Counted from the stretch's first letter, positions 33,820-43,834 are shown. The stretch is DNA of 56,834 nt from Clostridiales bacterium (GCA_018376135.1 JAHABX010000023.1:1-56834); one strand, 5' to 3'. Notes: generated from the letters alone by a model not told the origin. Program-made: numbers and translations.

Positions 33820-35373
33820 ATGAAAAAAGTATTGATTGTTGATGATGAGACCATTGTCAGGATGACACTGCGGTCACTGATAGACTGGGAAAGCCTTGGC
33901 TATACCGTCGTCGCAGATGCAAGGAACGGGGAACATGCCCTGCAGCTCATGCGGGAGCAGCCCGTTGATCTGCTGATCACGGATATGAAGATGCCCGTAC
34001 TGGACGGGCTGGGACTGATGGAAGCCCTTTCATCAGAAGTACAGAAGCTGCCCCAGATCCTGGTCCTGAGCGGATATGATGACTTTCAGCTTGTCCGGGA
34101 GGCCTTTCGCCTGGGCGCCTTCGATTATCTTCTGAAGTCTGACCTGAATGCGGCTGTTTTGACAGATATGCTGCAAAAGCTCTCCCGGGAAGCCTTTCCC
34201 AATGAGGAGCCATCTGCGCTTTCAGTGAAAAAGCCGGATACCTGTGACACCGCGGTCCTTCTGGGAGAAATGGCAGCCGGCAAACGTCCCGTCGACAGGG
34301 AACTGCTCTCCGGAAATTACCTGATCGTCCAGTTTGAGATCGATCACTTCTACCGGGAAGCAGGCAGATTTACTGATCAGCTGGAGGAAAGCCTTATAAA
34401 TCCTCTCCTTGGCTTCGCCGGGCAGATCCCGCGGGTTGCCAGCCGATGTATTCTGGGAAGCATTTCCGCCTCCCGATACCTTATGCTCTACCGGGTGGCA
34501 GACCCCCTGCAGTATCAGCAGAATGTGATCTCCACCTGCAGGCAGCTCTGTAATGTATGGAATAACTATATGAATCTGCACATTTCTGCAGGAATCAGCT
34601 CCCTCGGAAACTGCCCCGAGGATTTTCCGAACCTTTTGGAGGAAGCAGAGAACCTTCTGCACCTGCGCTTTCTGAACCAGAAAAATCAGATCCTGTCTCC
34701 CTGGGACGAAGGACTTATCTCCTATTCCTCTGTATGTGAAATAAGCGAACAATACCCGGATCTGTTCCGCGGACTGCTGACCGGAGATGAGCTGGCTGTA
34801 GATGAAGCCAGAAAGCAGCTCTTCTCTCATCTGTACACCGGCAGTCTGGATCAGGCAAAGGAGACGGTACTCGCCCTGATCTGCCAGCTTGCCTGGAAGC
34901 TTGTGGACAACAATGACAGCATTCATTCTATCTTTATGGAAGAGATCAATTATTATGAAAAGCTCCGGCGTCTGGACGAGATACCCAATCTGGAGCTATG
35001 GCTGAACAACTACTTCCGCTGGGTTCTGGACTATATTCAGCACACCCAGGACCGGCATCAGGCGGATCTGATGAGCCGCGCAAAACGCTTTATACTGGAC
35101 AACTATGCGAACCCGGAACTGACTCTGGGAATCGTGGCAGGCTTTGTAGGACTGAATGAAAAGTATTTCAGCACCCGTTTCACAAAGGAAGAAGGAACCA
35201 CCTTCAGCAACTATCTGACCGAGGTGCGGATCAGAAAAGCCAGAGAACTGATGTCTGAGACCAACATGAAGATCTACGAGGTCAGTCAGAGCGTGGGTTA
35301 CAACAGTGTGGAGCATTTTACCAGGGTCTTCAAGAAAATATGTAAGGTCAGTCCGAGAAACTACCGAAAATGA
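33820..35373 (+). CDS. YesN-type response regulator with AraC output domain
   Basis: 517 residues. The receiver domain is intact: VLIVDDETIVRM, phospho-acceptor Asp in DLLITDMKMPVLDGLGL and Lys in YLLKSD (about 1-120). A long middle region of unknown fold follows. The C-terminal AraC double helix-turn-helix is clear (NPELTLGIVAGFVGLNEKYF; YEVSQSVGYNSVEHFTRVFK). It is paired with the upstream kinase and probably activates the binding-protein promoter 25-50 bases downstream of its stop. Confidence 0.94.
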   Translation: MKKVLIVDDETIVRMTLRSLIDWESLGYTVVADARNGEHALQLMREQPVDLLITDMKMPVLDGLGLMEALSSEVQKLPQILVLSGYDDFQLVREAFRLGAFDYLLKSDLNAAVLTDMLQKLSREAFPNEEPSALSVKKPDTCDTAVLLGEMAAGKRPVDRELLSGNYLIVQFEIDHFYREAGRFTDQLEESLINPLLGFAGQIPRVASRCILGSISASRYLMLYRVADPLQYQQNVISTCRQLCNVWNNYMNLHISAGISSLGNCPEDFPNLLEEAENLLHLRFLNQKNQILSPWDEGLISYSSVCEISEQYPDLFRGLLTGDELAVDEARKQLFSHLYTGSLDQAKETVLALICQLAWKLVDNNDSIHSIFMEEINYYEKLRRLDEIPNLELWLNNYFRWVLDYIQHTQDRHQADLMSRAKRFILDNYANPELTLGIVAGFVGLNEKYFSTRFTKEEGTTFSNYLTEVRIRKARELMSETNMKIYEVSQSVGYNSVEHFTRVFKKICKVSPRNYRK

Positions 35374-35397
35374 GTAAAGACCTGACGATATATCAAG

Positions 35398-35426
35398 TTT
35401 TCAAACCATACTTCATAGAGTATAAC
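35398..35426 (+). promoter_or_regulatory. Promoter of the lactose-type ABC/lacZ operon
   Basis: TTTTCA (35398-35403), a 17-base spacer and TATAAC (35421-35426), 50 bases before the binding-protein start. The weak -35 is consistent with activation by the upstream YesN-type regulator. Confidence 0.5.
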
Positions 35427-35475
35427 GCAGAAATCAGCTAAAATGAGACCATCAAAACACGGGAGGTTATACCAC

Positions 35476-36846
35476 ATGAAAAAACGTATGTTAGCAATTG
35501 GACTCTGTGCGGCAATGATCGCAGGCGCAATGACCGGCTGCTCTTCTTCCAAAGAGACCACGACCCCTGCCGAACCGGCAGAAGAGACAGAAGCAGCTGC
35601 AGAAGCTCCGGCTGAAACAGAAACCGCAGCAGAAGACCTGGAGGGGGAGCTTGTATTTGCCATCTGGGACAACAACCTGATGGACTACATCGACCAGAAC
35701 GACATGGTCGGCAAGTTTCAGGAGAAATATCCAAACGCAGAGATCGAAGTAGAGAAGATCAAGGATGACTCTGAATACTGGAATGCAATGAAGATGCGTG
35801 CATCCGCAAATCAGCTGCCGGATGTGATGTTCAATAAACCATTTACTCTGTCCCGCTTCAAAGATTATCTGCTTGATCTGTCTGATACAGAAGCAGCAAA
35901 AAACAACTCTCTTGCAGCAGGCTATGCACTGGACGGCAAGATCCTGGGCGTACCTATGACTGCCGGATATGAGTATGTATACTACTGGAAGGATATGTTC
36001 CAGGAAGCAGGCGTGGAAGTGCCGACCACATGGGCAGATTTTGAAGCTGCCGCACAGACGCTTCAGGATTACTACGGAAAAGACAATCCTGATTTCATGG
36101 CGATCGCTCTTGGAGCCAAGGATGAATGGCCGGATTACCCGTACATGGAGTTCATGCCGGCACTGGAAGGTGCAAACGGACAGAACTGGAACGATATGGC
36201 TAAGACCGATACTCCTTTTGCAGAGGGAACCGATATCAACAAAGCATATCACAAGGTAAATGAACTGTTCAGCATGGACGTATTCGGAAAAGATCCTCTG
36301 GGACTCGGAAACGATCAGGCAACCTCTCTCTTCACGCAGAAGCAGGCAGCAATCATCGCGCTGGGTGACTGGGGACTTCAGAATATCCAGAACGGTGCAG
36401 AGGACTGCTCCCAGCTTGGAACCTTCTATCTGCCGACCAGAGACAGCGAAAACGATCCGTTCCGTGTTATTGTACAGGGTGACTCCTTCATGGGTGTAAC
36501 CACACACAGCGAAAATCCGGAGCTGGCAAAAGCATTCGTAGAATGGTTCTACAGCGAAGAATGGTATCCGGGATACATCAACTACGTAACCAGTGCCTCT
36601 TCCATGACCAACATTCCGAAGGAAAAGGATCCGATCCTGGCAGAGTCCGATGCACTTCAGCCGGATATGGAGCTTGTTATGTATGACGGCGGCGGAGACG
36701 ACTTCCAGGCGATCCAGAATGAGATCGCATTCGATTACAAGAAACTGGGCGCTCAGATGTTCACGGAAGGATTTGACCTTGAGGCAGAGCTTTCCGCTCT
36801 GGATACAAAATGGACGGAAGCCAGAACGAAACTCGGTATTAAATAA
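35476..36846 (+). CDS. Sugar ABC transporter substrate-binding lipoprotein
   Basis: About 456 residues. Lipoprotein signal AIGLCAAMIAGAMTGCSSS, then a Glu/Ala-rich linker (EETEAAAEAPAETETAAEDL) and a family-1 binding protein body (GELVFAIWDNN; KMRASANQLPDVMFNKPFTL; YYWKDMFQEAGVEVPTTWAD; GDSFMGVTTHSENPELAKAF). It captures an oligosaccharide outside the cell. The ATG at 35476 follows GGGAGG. Genes for two permeases and a beta-galactosidase follow; no ATPase gene is in the operon, so a shared MsmK-type ATPase encoded elsewhere is inferred. The substrate is probably lactose or a galactoside. Confidence 0.92.
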   Translation: MKKRMLAIGLCAAMIAGAMTGCSSSKETTTPAEPAEETEAAAEAPAETETAAEDLEGELVFAIWDNNLMDYIDQNDMVGKFQEKYPNAEIEVEKIKDDSEYWNAMKMRASANQLPDVMFNKPFTLSRFKDYLLDLSDTEAAKNNSLAAGYALDGKILGVPMTAGYEYVYYWKDMFQEAGVEVPTTWADFEAAAQTLQDYYGKDNPDFMAIALGAKDEWPDYPYMEFMPALEGANGQNWNDMAKTDTPFAEGTDINKAYHKVNELFSMDVFGKDPLGLGNDQATSLFTQKQAAIIALGDWGLQNIQNGAEDCSQLGTFYLPTRDSENDPFRVIVQGDSFMGVTTHSENPELAKAFVEWFYSEEWYPGYINYVTSASSMTNIPKEKDPILAESDALQPDMELVMYDGGGDDFQAIQNEIAFDYKKLGAQMFTEGFDLEAELSALDTKWTEARTKLGIK

Positions 36847-36866
36847 ACAGTTTGATTTGGCAGTCG

Positions 36867-36897
36867 AAGGGACAGGGCTTCATTGCCCTGTCCTTTT
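36867..36897 (+). terminator. Partial terminator between binding protein and permease genes
   Basis: Stem GGACAGGGC / GCCCTGTCC extended to about 12 bp (36867-36878 with 36885-36896) is followed by five T residues. Placed after the binding-protein gene, it probably lowers permease expression relative to the receptor. Confidence 0.75.
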
Positions 36898-36923
36898 TAC
36901 CGCCTTTATCAAGGAGGATTCCC

Positions 36924-37817
36924 ATGCATTCATTGGAAAGAAAGAAAAAAATATTTATCATAAGCGCTCTGATCCTGCCCACATTCCTGCTGGTATGCTT
37001 TGTCATGGTTCCCGGACTGGATCTGATCCGCATGAGCTTTACCAACTGGGACGGCTATTCTGCCGACTATGACTGGATCAAATTTGATAACTACATAGAA
37101 ATGTTCAAAAACGAAAACCTTTGGCTTTCCCTTCGCAACAATGCAGTCTACTTCTTTGCACACCTGCTCTTCATTCCTGTTGAGCTTATGTTTGCAGTGC
37201 TGCTGACCTCAAAGCTCCGGGCAGCCAAATTCTATAAGACCATGGTCTTTATGCCTTACATCATCAACGGAGTTGCCATCTCCTATGCCTTCTCCTACTT
37301 TTTCTCCCCCATCAACGGAGCCTTCGATGAGATCCTGACACTCCTCAATATGGCTCCCTTCATCCGGGGCTGGCTGTCTGATGAGAAGGTAGTGAACTTT
37401 GTACTGGCATTTGTCTCCCTGTGGAGATTTTCCGGCTACCATATCGTTCTCTTTATGGCGGCTCTGCAGTCCGTACCTCAGGATATTCAGGAGGCAGCCC
37501 TTATGGACGGTACTACCCCCTGGCAGATGTTCCGGTACATTCAGGTTCCTTCCATCATGCTGATGGTGGACTTCATCCTGTTCGACAACATCCGCGGTGC
37601 ACTTCAGGTATTTGATATTCCTTACGTTATGACCAGCGGCGGTCCCGGATATGCATCCTCGACCTTTACCCTGTATACCATTGACACCGCATTCAAATAC
37701 AGCAACTTCGGTCTTGCCTCCACCATGGCAGTTGCCATTATGGTCATGATCGTCATCATCTATATCATACAGAACAAGCTTATCCATGGCTTTATCCTGA
37801 AGGGAGGTAAAAACTGA
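36924..37817 (+). CDS. Sugar ABC transporter permease (MalF-type)
   Basis: 297 residues with six membrane helices. SLERKKKIFIISALILPTFL opens the protein and the EAA loop ILEAAL-like segment reads QEAALMDGTTPWQMFRYIQV, which contacts the ATPase. The start at 36924 follows AAGGAGG; the longer frame runs through the hairpin upstream. Overlaps the next permease start by one base. It forms the heteromeric channel with the following gene. Confidence 0.93.
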   Translation: MHSLERKKKIFIISALILPTFLLVCFVMVPGLDLIRMSFTNWDGYSADYDWIKFDNYIEMFKNENLWLSLRNNAVYFFAHLLFIPVELMFAVLLTSKLRAAKFYKTMVFMPYIINGVAISYAFSYFFSPINGAFDEILTLLNMAPFIRGWLSDEKVVNFVLAFVSLWRFSGYHIVLFMAALQSVPQDIQEAALMDGTTPWQMFRYIQVPSIMLMVDFILFDNIRGALQVFDIPYVMTSGGPGYASSTFTLYTIDTAFKYSNFGLASTMAVAIMVMIVIIYIIQNKLIHGFILKGGKN

Positions 37818-38650
37818 TGAAAAAACGGACGCTTATCCAGATTCTGAAGCAGCTGGTCTGTATCGGTATGGTGCTGATCGTTCTGGCTCCGATCATCCTT
37901 ACACTTTTTGCAGCCTTCAAGACCAAAGCAGACATGGTAAATACCTCGCCGCTTCTGCTTCCGCCTGCGGCAAGAATTACGCTGGAAAACTTTAAAGAGG
38001 TCCTTTCCGACAAATACCTGTTGATTGGTTTTAAAAATACAGGTATTATCCTTATAGTCAGCATTTTCTTTAATGTCCTCTTTGGTACGATCACCGCCTA
38101 TATTCTGGAACGGTTTGAATTCCGGTTCAAACGGGCGATCATCGCCCTGTTCTTCCTGGGCATGCTGATCCCCAGCTTCGTAACAGAGATCGCCCGCTTT
38201 AAGATCATCAACGGACTGGGACTTTACAACACTCTGGGCGCGCCGATCGTCATTTACATTGCCTCGGACCTGATGCAGCTCTATATCTACCGGCAGTTCA
38301 TCTCATCGATTCCGGTAGCACTGGATGAAAGCGCACTGCTGGACGGATGCTCCTATTTTGGACTGTTCCGCAGAGTTATCTTCCCGCTGCTGGCTCCGGC
38401 AACCGCAACGGTAGTCATTATCAAGGCGATCGTCATCATCAACGATATGTACGTTCCTTATCTGTACATGCCCAAGAACAAGCTCCGCACCCTGACCACC
38501 TTCCTGATGAACTATGCCAATGCACAGCAGGGCTCCTGGCAGTCTCTGGCAGCCGGCATCATCATCATCATGCTGCCTACCATTCTGATCTATATCTTCT
38601 TCCAGAAATACATCCTGGCAGGCGTGGCAGCCGGAGCAGTCAAAGAATAG
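37817..38650 (+). CDS. Sugar ABC transporter permease (MalG-type)
   Basis: 277 residues with six membrane helices and the family EAA loop DESALLDGCSYFGLFRRVIF. The N-terminus (LVCIGMVLIVLAPIILTLFA) and the C-terminal FFQKYILAGVAAGAVKE ending match carbohydrate permeases of the MalG group. GGAGG lies eight bases before the ATG. It partners the upstream permease and precedes lacZ by 12 bases. Confidence 0.93.
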   Translation: MKKRTLIQILKQLVCIGMVLIVLAPIILTLFAAFKTKADMVNTSPLLLPPAARITLENFKEVLSDKYLLIGFKNTGIILIVSIFFNVLFGTITAYILERFEFRFKRAIIALFFLGMLIPSFVTEIARFKIINGLGLYNTLGAPIVIYIASDLMQLYIYRQFISSIPVALDESALLDGCSYFGLFRRVIFPLLAPATATVVIIKAIVIINDMYVPYLYMPKNKLRTLTTFLMNYANAQQGSWQSLAAGIIIIMLPTILIYIFFQKYILAGVAAGAVKE

Positions 38651-38662
38651 GAGGTTACACGC

Positions 38663-41600
38663 ATGAGAACAGAATATCCCGACCTGTCCTGGCTCTCTTC
38701 CCCGGAAGTCTTCCGGGTGAACCGCCTGGACGCACATTCTGACCACCGGTATTATGAAAGCATGGAGGAGCTGCAGAGCGGCTCCATGCATCTTCGCCAG
38801 TCCCTGAACGGGACCTGGCGTTTTTCCTACTCTGAAAATCCCTCCCTTCGGGAACAGGATTTTTACCATTTGGATTATGATCTGCAGCACTTTGGTACCA
38901 TCACTGTTCCCGGACATATGGAACTCCAGGACTGGGGACGCTGTCATTACGTCAATACCATGTACCCCTGGGACGGTCATCAGGATCTGCGTCCGCCTGC
39001 TGTGGATATGGAACACAATCCTGTGGGAAGCTATGTGAAGGAATTTGATCTCGACCACTCCCTGAGGGGAAAACGCCTGTTTCTCTCCTTCCACGGTGTG
39101 GAGACTGCCATCTACGTCTGGCTGAACGGTGTTTTCATCGGATACTCCGAGGATTCCTTTACTCCCTCTGAATTCGAGATCACGGACTGGGTGAAGGATA
39201 CTAACAACCGGCTGGCTGTGGAGGTCTACAAAAGAAGCAGTGCAAGCTGGCTGGAGGATCAGGATTTTTTCCGCTTCTCCGGTATCTTCCGGGATGTGGA
39301 TCTCTATGCGGTGCCCGAAAGCCACATCCGGGATCTGTTCGTGAAGGCAGATCTGGACGATGACGGGAAGACCGGACTCTTGTCTGTGGATTGTGAGATC
39401 ATAGGGAACCCGTCCGTAAGTCTGGAGGTCTCCCTTGAAGCTCCGGACGGGAAGACCGTCTGCACCGGGAAACAGATCCCCGCCTCCGGTCCGTCAGCGC
39501 TGTATGAGAAGCTCGCAGATATCCATCCCTGGAGCGGAGAGGATCCCTGCCTGTATACCCTGTATCTGAAGCTTTTTGACCGGCAGGGCACGCTTCTGGA
39601 GATCGTTCCGCAGAAGGTGGGCTTCCGCCGCTTCCGAATGGTGGACGGTATCATGTGTCTGAACGGGAAAAGGCTGGTGTTCCGGGGCATTAACCGGCAT
39701 GAATTCCATATGAGAAAAGGACGCGCCATCTCGGAGGAGGATATGCTCTGGGATATCCGCTTCATGAAGCAGCACAACATCAATGCAGTCCGCACCTGCC
39801 ACTATCCGAACCAGACCCGCTGGTACGAGCTCTGCGATGAATACGGTATCTATCTCATCGATGAAGCCAATCTGGAAAGCCACGGCTCCTGGCAGAAGAT
39901 GGGTGTCTGTGAACCATCCTGGAATGTTCCGGGAAGTCTTCCCGAATGGAAAGCATGCGTGGTAGACCGTGCCGTGTCCATGCTGGAAAGAGACAAGAAC
40001 CACCCGTCCGTCCTGATCTGGTCCTGCGGCAACGAATCCTATGCCGGCGAGGATATCCTCGCCATGTCCGACTATTTCCGGCAGCGGGATCCCTCCCGCC
40101 TGGTGCACTATGAAGGCGTTTTCTGGAACCGTGATTTTGAAAGAATCAGTGACATGGAAAGCTTCATGTACGGAAAACCCGCGGATGTGGAGAAGTATCT
40201 GCAGTCCGACCCCAAGAAGCCATTTATCCTGTGTGAATATATGCATGCCATGGGAAATTCCCTTGGCGGAATGAGAAAATACACCAGCCTGGAGGATCGT
40301 TACCCCATGTACCAGGGCGGTTTTATCTGGGATTATATGGACCAGGCTCTGATGAAAAAAAATGCTGACGGAAAGGAATACCTCGCCTATGGCGGTGATT
40401 TCGGGGACCGCCCCACAGACTATCAGTTCTGCGGCAACGGGATCGTCTACGCGGACCGCACCGTTTCTCCCAAGGCGCAGGAGGTCAAATATCTCTATCA
40501 GGATATTCAGCTTTTCCCGGACAGAAATGGAGTCCGCATCCGGAACCGCCGTCTCTTTACCAATACCTCTGATCTTCAGTTCCTTTATCAGGTGCTGAAG
40601 GAGGGGCGCTGCATCCATACTCTTTCTTTTGAAGCATGTGTGCGCCCTCAGGAAGAACAGTATATAGAACTGCCCTCCCCTGAGCTGACCGCTGACGGCG
40701 AATACACCTGGCAGGTTCAGGCGCAGCTCAAATCAAATACGCTGTGGGCCAAGAGCGGATTCGAGACCGCCTTCGGACAGCATACCGGACGCATCGGCAG
40801 CCCTCCTTCCATGCCGGAAGTGCGCTGCACTGCTCCTCAGGTCATTCATGGCGATGTAAATATCGGCATCCGGGGACAGAACTTCCATATGCTCTTTTCC
40901 AGACAGGACGGCGGTATCGTCTCTCTGGTCTATGAAGGAAAAGAATGGATCACCAGACCTCCCATGCCCGTATACTGGAGGGCAGCCACGGACAATGATC
41001 TGGGCAATAAATTCGCTGTATCCAGCGCCATGTGGCTGGGCGCAGGACTGTTCCCCGGATACAGCAATCAGGACTGCACCGTAGAGGAAACTGCAGAATA
41101 TGTACGGATCACCTGCACCTATCAGTTATCTGTGGTTCCAAAGACCTGCACCACCGTGTCCTATCAGGTATACGGAAACGGCTCTGTCCACGTACAGGTA
41201 CATTACCATGGAAAGCAGGGACTGCCGGAGCTTCCCGCTCTGGGCATGCGTTTCCGGCTTCCTGAAAATGCCGCGTCTATCGAATGGTACGGCAACGGTC
41301 CGGAAGAAAATTACTGTGACCGCAGGGAGGGTGCCCGTCTGGGTATTTATCAGAGTACACCAGCGGCATCCCTGTCCCATTATCTCCGTCCTCAGGAATG
41401 CGGAAATCACACAGGCATCCGCCGGCTTACCGTAACTGCTCCGGATGGCTGCAGCCTGCACTTCTCTGCTGACGAACGCCCCTTTGAGGCATCTGTACTT
41501 CCCTACTCCGCAGAGGAGCTGGAAGCAGCCACCCATTGGGAGGAGCTTCCGCCACCTCGCTTTACCAATGTCTGTATCTACGGCGCCATGAGAGGGGTCG

Positions 41601-41707
41601 GCGGCGATGACAGCTGGGGCGCTCCCGTATATCCGGAATACTGCATCAGCGCAGAAAAGGATCTGGAATATTCCTTCTGGATCACCGGACAGACCAGGAT
41701 TTGTTGA
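38663..41707 (+). CDS. lacZ: Glycoside hydrolase family 2 beta-galactosidase (LacZ type)
   Basis: 1014 residues, the size of E. coli LacZ (1024). It hydrolyses lactose and other beta-galactosides. Domain order is standard: sugar-binding jelly roll (SLNGTWRFSYSENPSLREQD; VNTMYPWDGHQDLRPPAVDM), Ig-like domain, TIM barrel with the acid/base Glu in LIWSCGNESYAGED and the nucleophile Glu in FILCEYMHAMGNSLGG, and the C-terminal beta-sandwich (GNGPEENYCDRREGARLGIY). No signal peptide, so it acts in the cytoplasm on imported sugar. AGGAGG precedes the ATG. Last gene of the operon; metG follows without a terminator. Confidence 0.97.
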   Translation: MRTEYPDLSWLSSPEVFRVNRLDAHSDHRYYESMEELQSGSMHLRQSLNGTWRFSYSENPSLREQDFYHLDYDLQHFGTITVPGHMELQDWGRCHYVNTMYPWDGHQDLRPPAVDMEHNPVGSYVKEFDLDHSLRGKRLFLSFHGVETAIYVWLNGVFIGYSEDSFTPSEFEITDWVKDTNNRLAVEVYKRSSASWLEDQDFFRFSGIFRDVDLYAVPESHIRDLFVKADLDDDGKTGLLSVDCEIIGNPSVSLEVSLEAPDGKTVCTGKQIPASGPSALYEKLADIHPWSGEDPCLYTLYLKLFDRQGTLLEIVPQKVGFRRFRMVDGIMCLNGKRLVFRGINRHEFHMRKGRAISEEDMLWDIRFMKQHNINAVRTCHYPNQTRWYELCDEYGIYLIDEANLESHGSWQKMGVCEPSWNVPGSLPEWKACVVDRAVSMLERDKNHPSVLIWSCGNESYAGEDILAMSDYFRQRDPSRLVHYEGVFWNRDFERISDMESFMYGKPADVEKYLQSDPKKPFILCEYMHAMGNSLGGMRKYTSLEDRYPMYQGGFIWDYMDQALMKKNADGKEYLAYGGDFGDRPTDYQFCGNGIVYADRTVSPKAQEVKYLYQDIQLFPDRNGVRIRNRRLFTNTSDLQFLYQVLKEGRCIHTLSFEACVRPQEEQYIELPSPELTADGEYTWQVQAQLKSNTLWAKSGFETAFGQHTGRIGSPPSMPEVRCTAPQVIHGDVNIGIRGQNFHMLFSRQDGGIVSLVYEGKEWITRPPMPVYWRAATDNDLGNKFAVSSAMWLGAGLFPGYSNQDCTVEETAEYVRITCTYQLSVVPKTCTTVSYQVYGNGSVHVQVHYHGKQGLPELPALGMRFRLPENAASIEWYGNGPEENYCDRREGARLGIYQSTPAASLSHYLRPQECGNHTGIRRLTVTAPDGCSLHFSADERPFEASVLPYSAEELEAATHWEELPPPRFTNVCIYGAMRGVGGDDSWGAPVYPEYCISAEKDLEYSFWITGQTRIC

Positions 41708-41732
41708 CTTCTTTTTCTTCCTGTGCTAACCT
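41704..41732 (+). promoter_or_regulatory. Promoter of metG overlapping the lacZ stop
   Basis: TTGACT (41704-41709), whose TGA is the lacZ stop codon, a 17-base spacer and an extended -10, TGCTAACCT (hexamer 41727-41732). Start near 41740, about 43 bases before metG. Confidence 0.5.
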
Positions 41733-41782
41733 ATAGAAAATGGTTTTTTCTCAGAAATTTTAAGGAAACAGAGGTTGAAAAC

Positions 41783-43735
41783 ATGGACAAGAAAAAGTTT
41801 TATATGACCACTGCCATTGCTTATACATCCGGAAAACCACACATCGGCAACACCTACGAGATCGTACTGGCAGACAGCATTGCCCGCTACAAGAGATTTC
41901 AGGGTTATGATGTGTTCTTCCAGACCGGAACAGACGAGCATGGACAGAAGATCGAACTGAAGGCAGAAGAAGCCGGCATTACCCCGAAGGAATTTGTGGA
42001 CAATGTTGCCGGACAGATTAAGGAAATCTGGGATCTGATGGACACCTCCTATGACAAATTCATCCGAACCACCGATGAAGAACATGAAAAGCAGGTTCAG
42101 AAGATCTTTAAGTATATGTATGAAAAAGGCGATATCTACAAGGGATATTACGAAGGAATGTACTGTACTCCCTGTGAATCCTTCTTCACCGAATCCCAGC
42201 TGGTCGACGGCAAATGCCCGGACTGCGGACGCGAGGTACAGCCTGCAAAGGAAGAAGCATATTTCTTCAAAATGAGCAAATATGCAGACCGCCTGATCGA
42301 GCACATCAATACGCATCCGGAATTTATCCAGCCGGTGTCCCGTAAGAATGAGATGATGAACAACTTCCTTCTTCCGGGTCTGCAGGATCTGTGCGTATCC
42401 AGAACCTCCTTCAAGTGGGGCATCCCTGTCAGCTTTGACCCGAAGCATGTGACCTATGTATGGCTGGACGCACTGACCAACTATATCACCGGAATCGGAT
42501 ACAACTGTGACGGAGAATGCTGTAAGCTGTTCAACGAGAACTGGCCGGCTGACCTGCACCTGATCGGTAAGGATATCATCCGTTTCCACACCATTTACTG
42601 GCCGATCTTTCTGATGTCTCTGGATCTTCCGCTGCCCAGGCAGATATTCGGTCATCCCTGGCTCTTACAGGGCGACGGCAAGATGAGCAAATCCAAAGGA
42701 AATGTACTCTATGCAGATGAGCTGGTAGATTTCTTCGGTGTGGACGCAGTCCGTTATTTCGTACTCCACGAGATGCCCTTTGAAAATGACGGCGTGATCA
42801 CCTGGGAGCTGATGGTAGAGCGTATGAATTCCGACCTTGCCAATACCCTTGGCAATCTGGTAAACCGTACCATCTCCATGTCCAATAAATATTTCGGCGG
42901 CGTTGTGACCAATACGGGTGTGACAGAAGAAGTAGACGAGGATCTGAAGAAGGTGGTTCTGGATACCCTTCCAAAGGTAAGCGAGAAGATGGAGCAGCTC
43001 CGTGTGGCAGACGCGATTACTGAGATCTTCGCACTGTTCAAACGCTGCAATAAATATATCGACGAGACCATGCCATGGGCTCTTGCAAAGGATGAAGCGA
43101 AGAAAGATCGTCTTGCAGCCGTACTTTACAATCTGGTAGAAAGCATCAGCTACGGCGCAGCTCTGCTGGAAGCATTCATGCCTTCCACTTCCAGGAAGAT
43201 CCTGGAACAGCTTCATGCAAAGAGCCGCACCATCGAGGAGATGAACACCTTCGGTCTCTATGAGTCCGGCACAAAGGTAACCGAAAAGCCGGAGATCCTC
43301 TTCGCACGTCTGGATGTGAATGAAGTGCTGGAAAAGGTAGAAGCGAAAAAAGCCGCTGAGGAAGCAGCAAAAGCTCCGAAGGAGCCTGTCATCGACATAG
43401 AGCCCAAGGAGAACGTGGCATACGACGACTTCTGCAAGCTGCAGTTCCAGGTAGGCCAGATCCTTTCCTGTGAAGCAGTTCCGAAGGCAGACAAGCTGCT
43501 CTGCTCTCAGGTAAAGATCGGAAGCCAGGTACGCCAGATCGTATCCGGTATCCGCAGCACCTACACCCCGGAAGAGATGGTTGGCAAAAAAGTCATGGTT
43601 CTGGTAAATCTGGAGCCAAGAAAGATCCGAGGACTGGTATCCGAGGGTATGCTGCTCTGCGCAGAGGATGAGAACGGAGTTCTCTCCTTAATGACTCCTG
43701 AAAAACCAATGCCGGCAGGGGCTGAGATCTGCTAA
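41783..43735 (+). CDS. metG: Methionine--tRNA ligase
   Basis: About 650 residues. The class-I signature is PHIGNTYEIVLADSIARYK, the zinc-binding knuckle is CTPCESF then CPDCG (about 127-147), and the KMSKS motif is GDGKMSKSKGN. A C-terminal EMAP-II-like tRNA-binding domain (FCKLQFQVGQILSCEAVPKA; VNLEPRKIRGLVSEGMLLCA) is fused, as in dimeric enzymes. The start at 41783 (MDKKKFYMTTAIAY) has AGAGG nine bases upstream; the longer frame has none. It loads methionine onto tRNA. Its own promoter lies at the lacZ stop. Confidence 0.97.
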   Translation: MDKKKFYMTTAIAYTSGKPHIGNTYEIVLADSIARYKRFQGYDVFFQTGTDEHGQKIELKAEEAGITPKEFVDNVAGQIKEIWDLMDTSYDKFIRTTDEEHEKQVQKIFKYMYEKGDIYKGYYEGMYCTPCESFFTESQLVDGKCPDCGREVQPAKEEAYFFKMSKYADRLIEHINTHPEFIQPVSRKNEMMNNFLLPGLQDLCVSRTSFKWGIPVSFDPKHVTYVWLDALTNYITGIGYNCDGECCKLFNENWPADLHLIGKDIIRFHTIYWPIFLMSLDLPLPRQIFGHPWLLQGDGKMSKSKGNVLYADELVDFFGVDAVRYFVLHEMPFENDGVITWELMVERMNSDLANTLGNLVNRTISMSNKYFGGVVTNTGVTEEVDEDLKKVVLDTLPKVSEKMEQLRVADAITEIFALFKRCNKYIDETMPWALAKDEAKKDRLAAVLYNLVESISYGAALLEAFMPSTSRKILEQLHAKSRTIEEMNTFGLYESGTKVTEKPEILFARLDVNEVLEKVEAKKAAEEAAKAPKEPVIDIEPKENVAYDDFCKLQFQVGQILSCEAVPKADKLLCSQVKIGSQVRQIVSGIRSTYTPEEMVGKKVMVLVNLEPRKIRGLVSEGMLLCAEDENGVLSLMTPEKPMPAGAEIC

Positions 43736-43742
43736 AAGATCT

Positions 43743-43767
43743 AGAATCAGCTTCTGATACTGATTCT
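43743..43767 (+). terminator. Weak terminator-like hairpin after metG
   Basis: Stem AGAATCAG / CTGATTCT (43743-43750 with 43760-43767), followed by a GGGGGAATATCCCTCC hairpin and a TTTT. The T-run is short, so termination is only possible. Confidence 0.45.
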
Positions 43768-43834
43768 GGGGGAATATCCCTCCTTTTCCCGACATATACT
43801 TTCCTGACATTAGAAAGCAGGAGGGTATCCGTTT

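Noticed and set aside
35491..36507. 338-residue open frame antisense to the sugar-binding protein
   Set aside because: No ribosome site and low-complexity Cys/His-rich translation typical of a codon shadow of the real gene.
38303..39325. 340-residue open frame antisense across the permease/lacZ junction
   Set aside because: Shadow frame; spans two unrelated genes.
39494..40618. 374-residue open frame antisense to lacZ
   Set aside because: Mirrors the lacZ codon pattern; no start signal and no recognisable domain.
41726..42655. 309-residue open frame antisense to metG
   Set aside because: Complementary shadow of highly conserved metG sequence; no ribosome site and no recognisable family.
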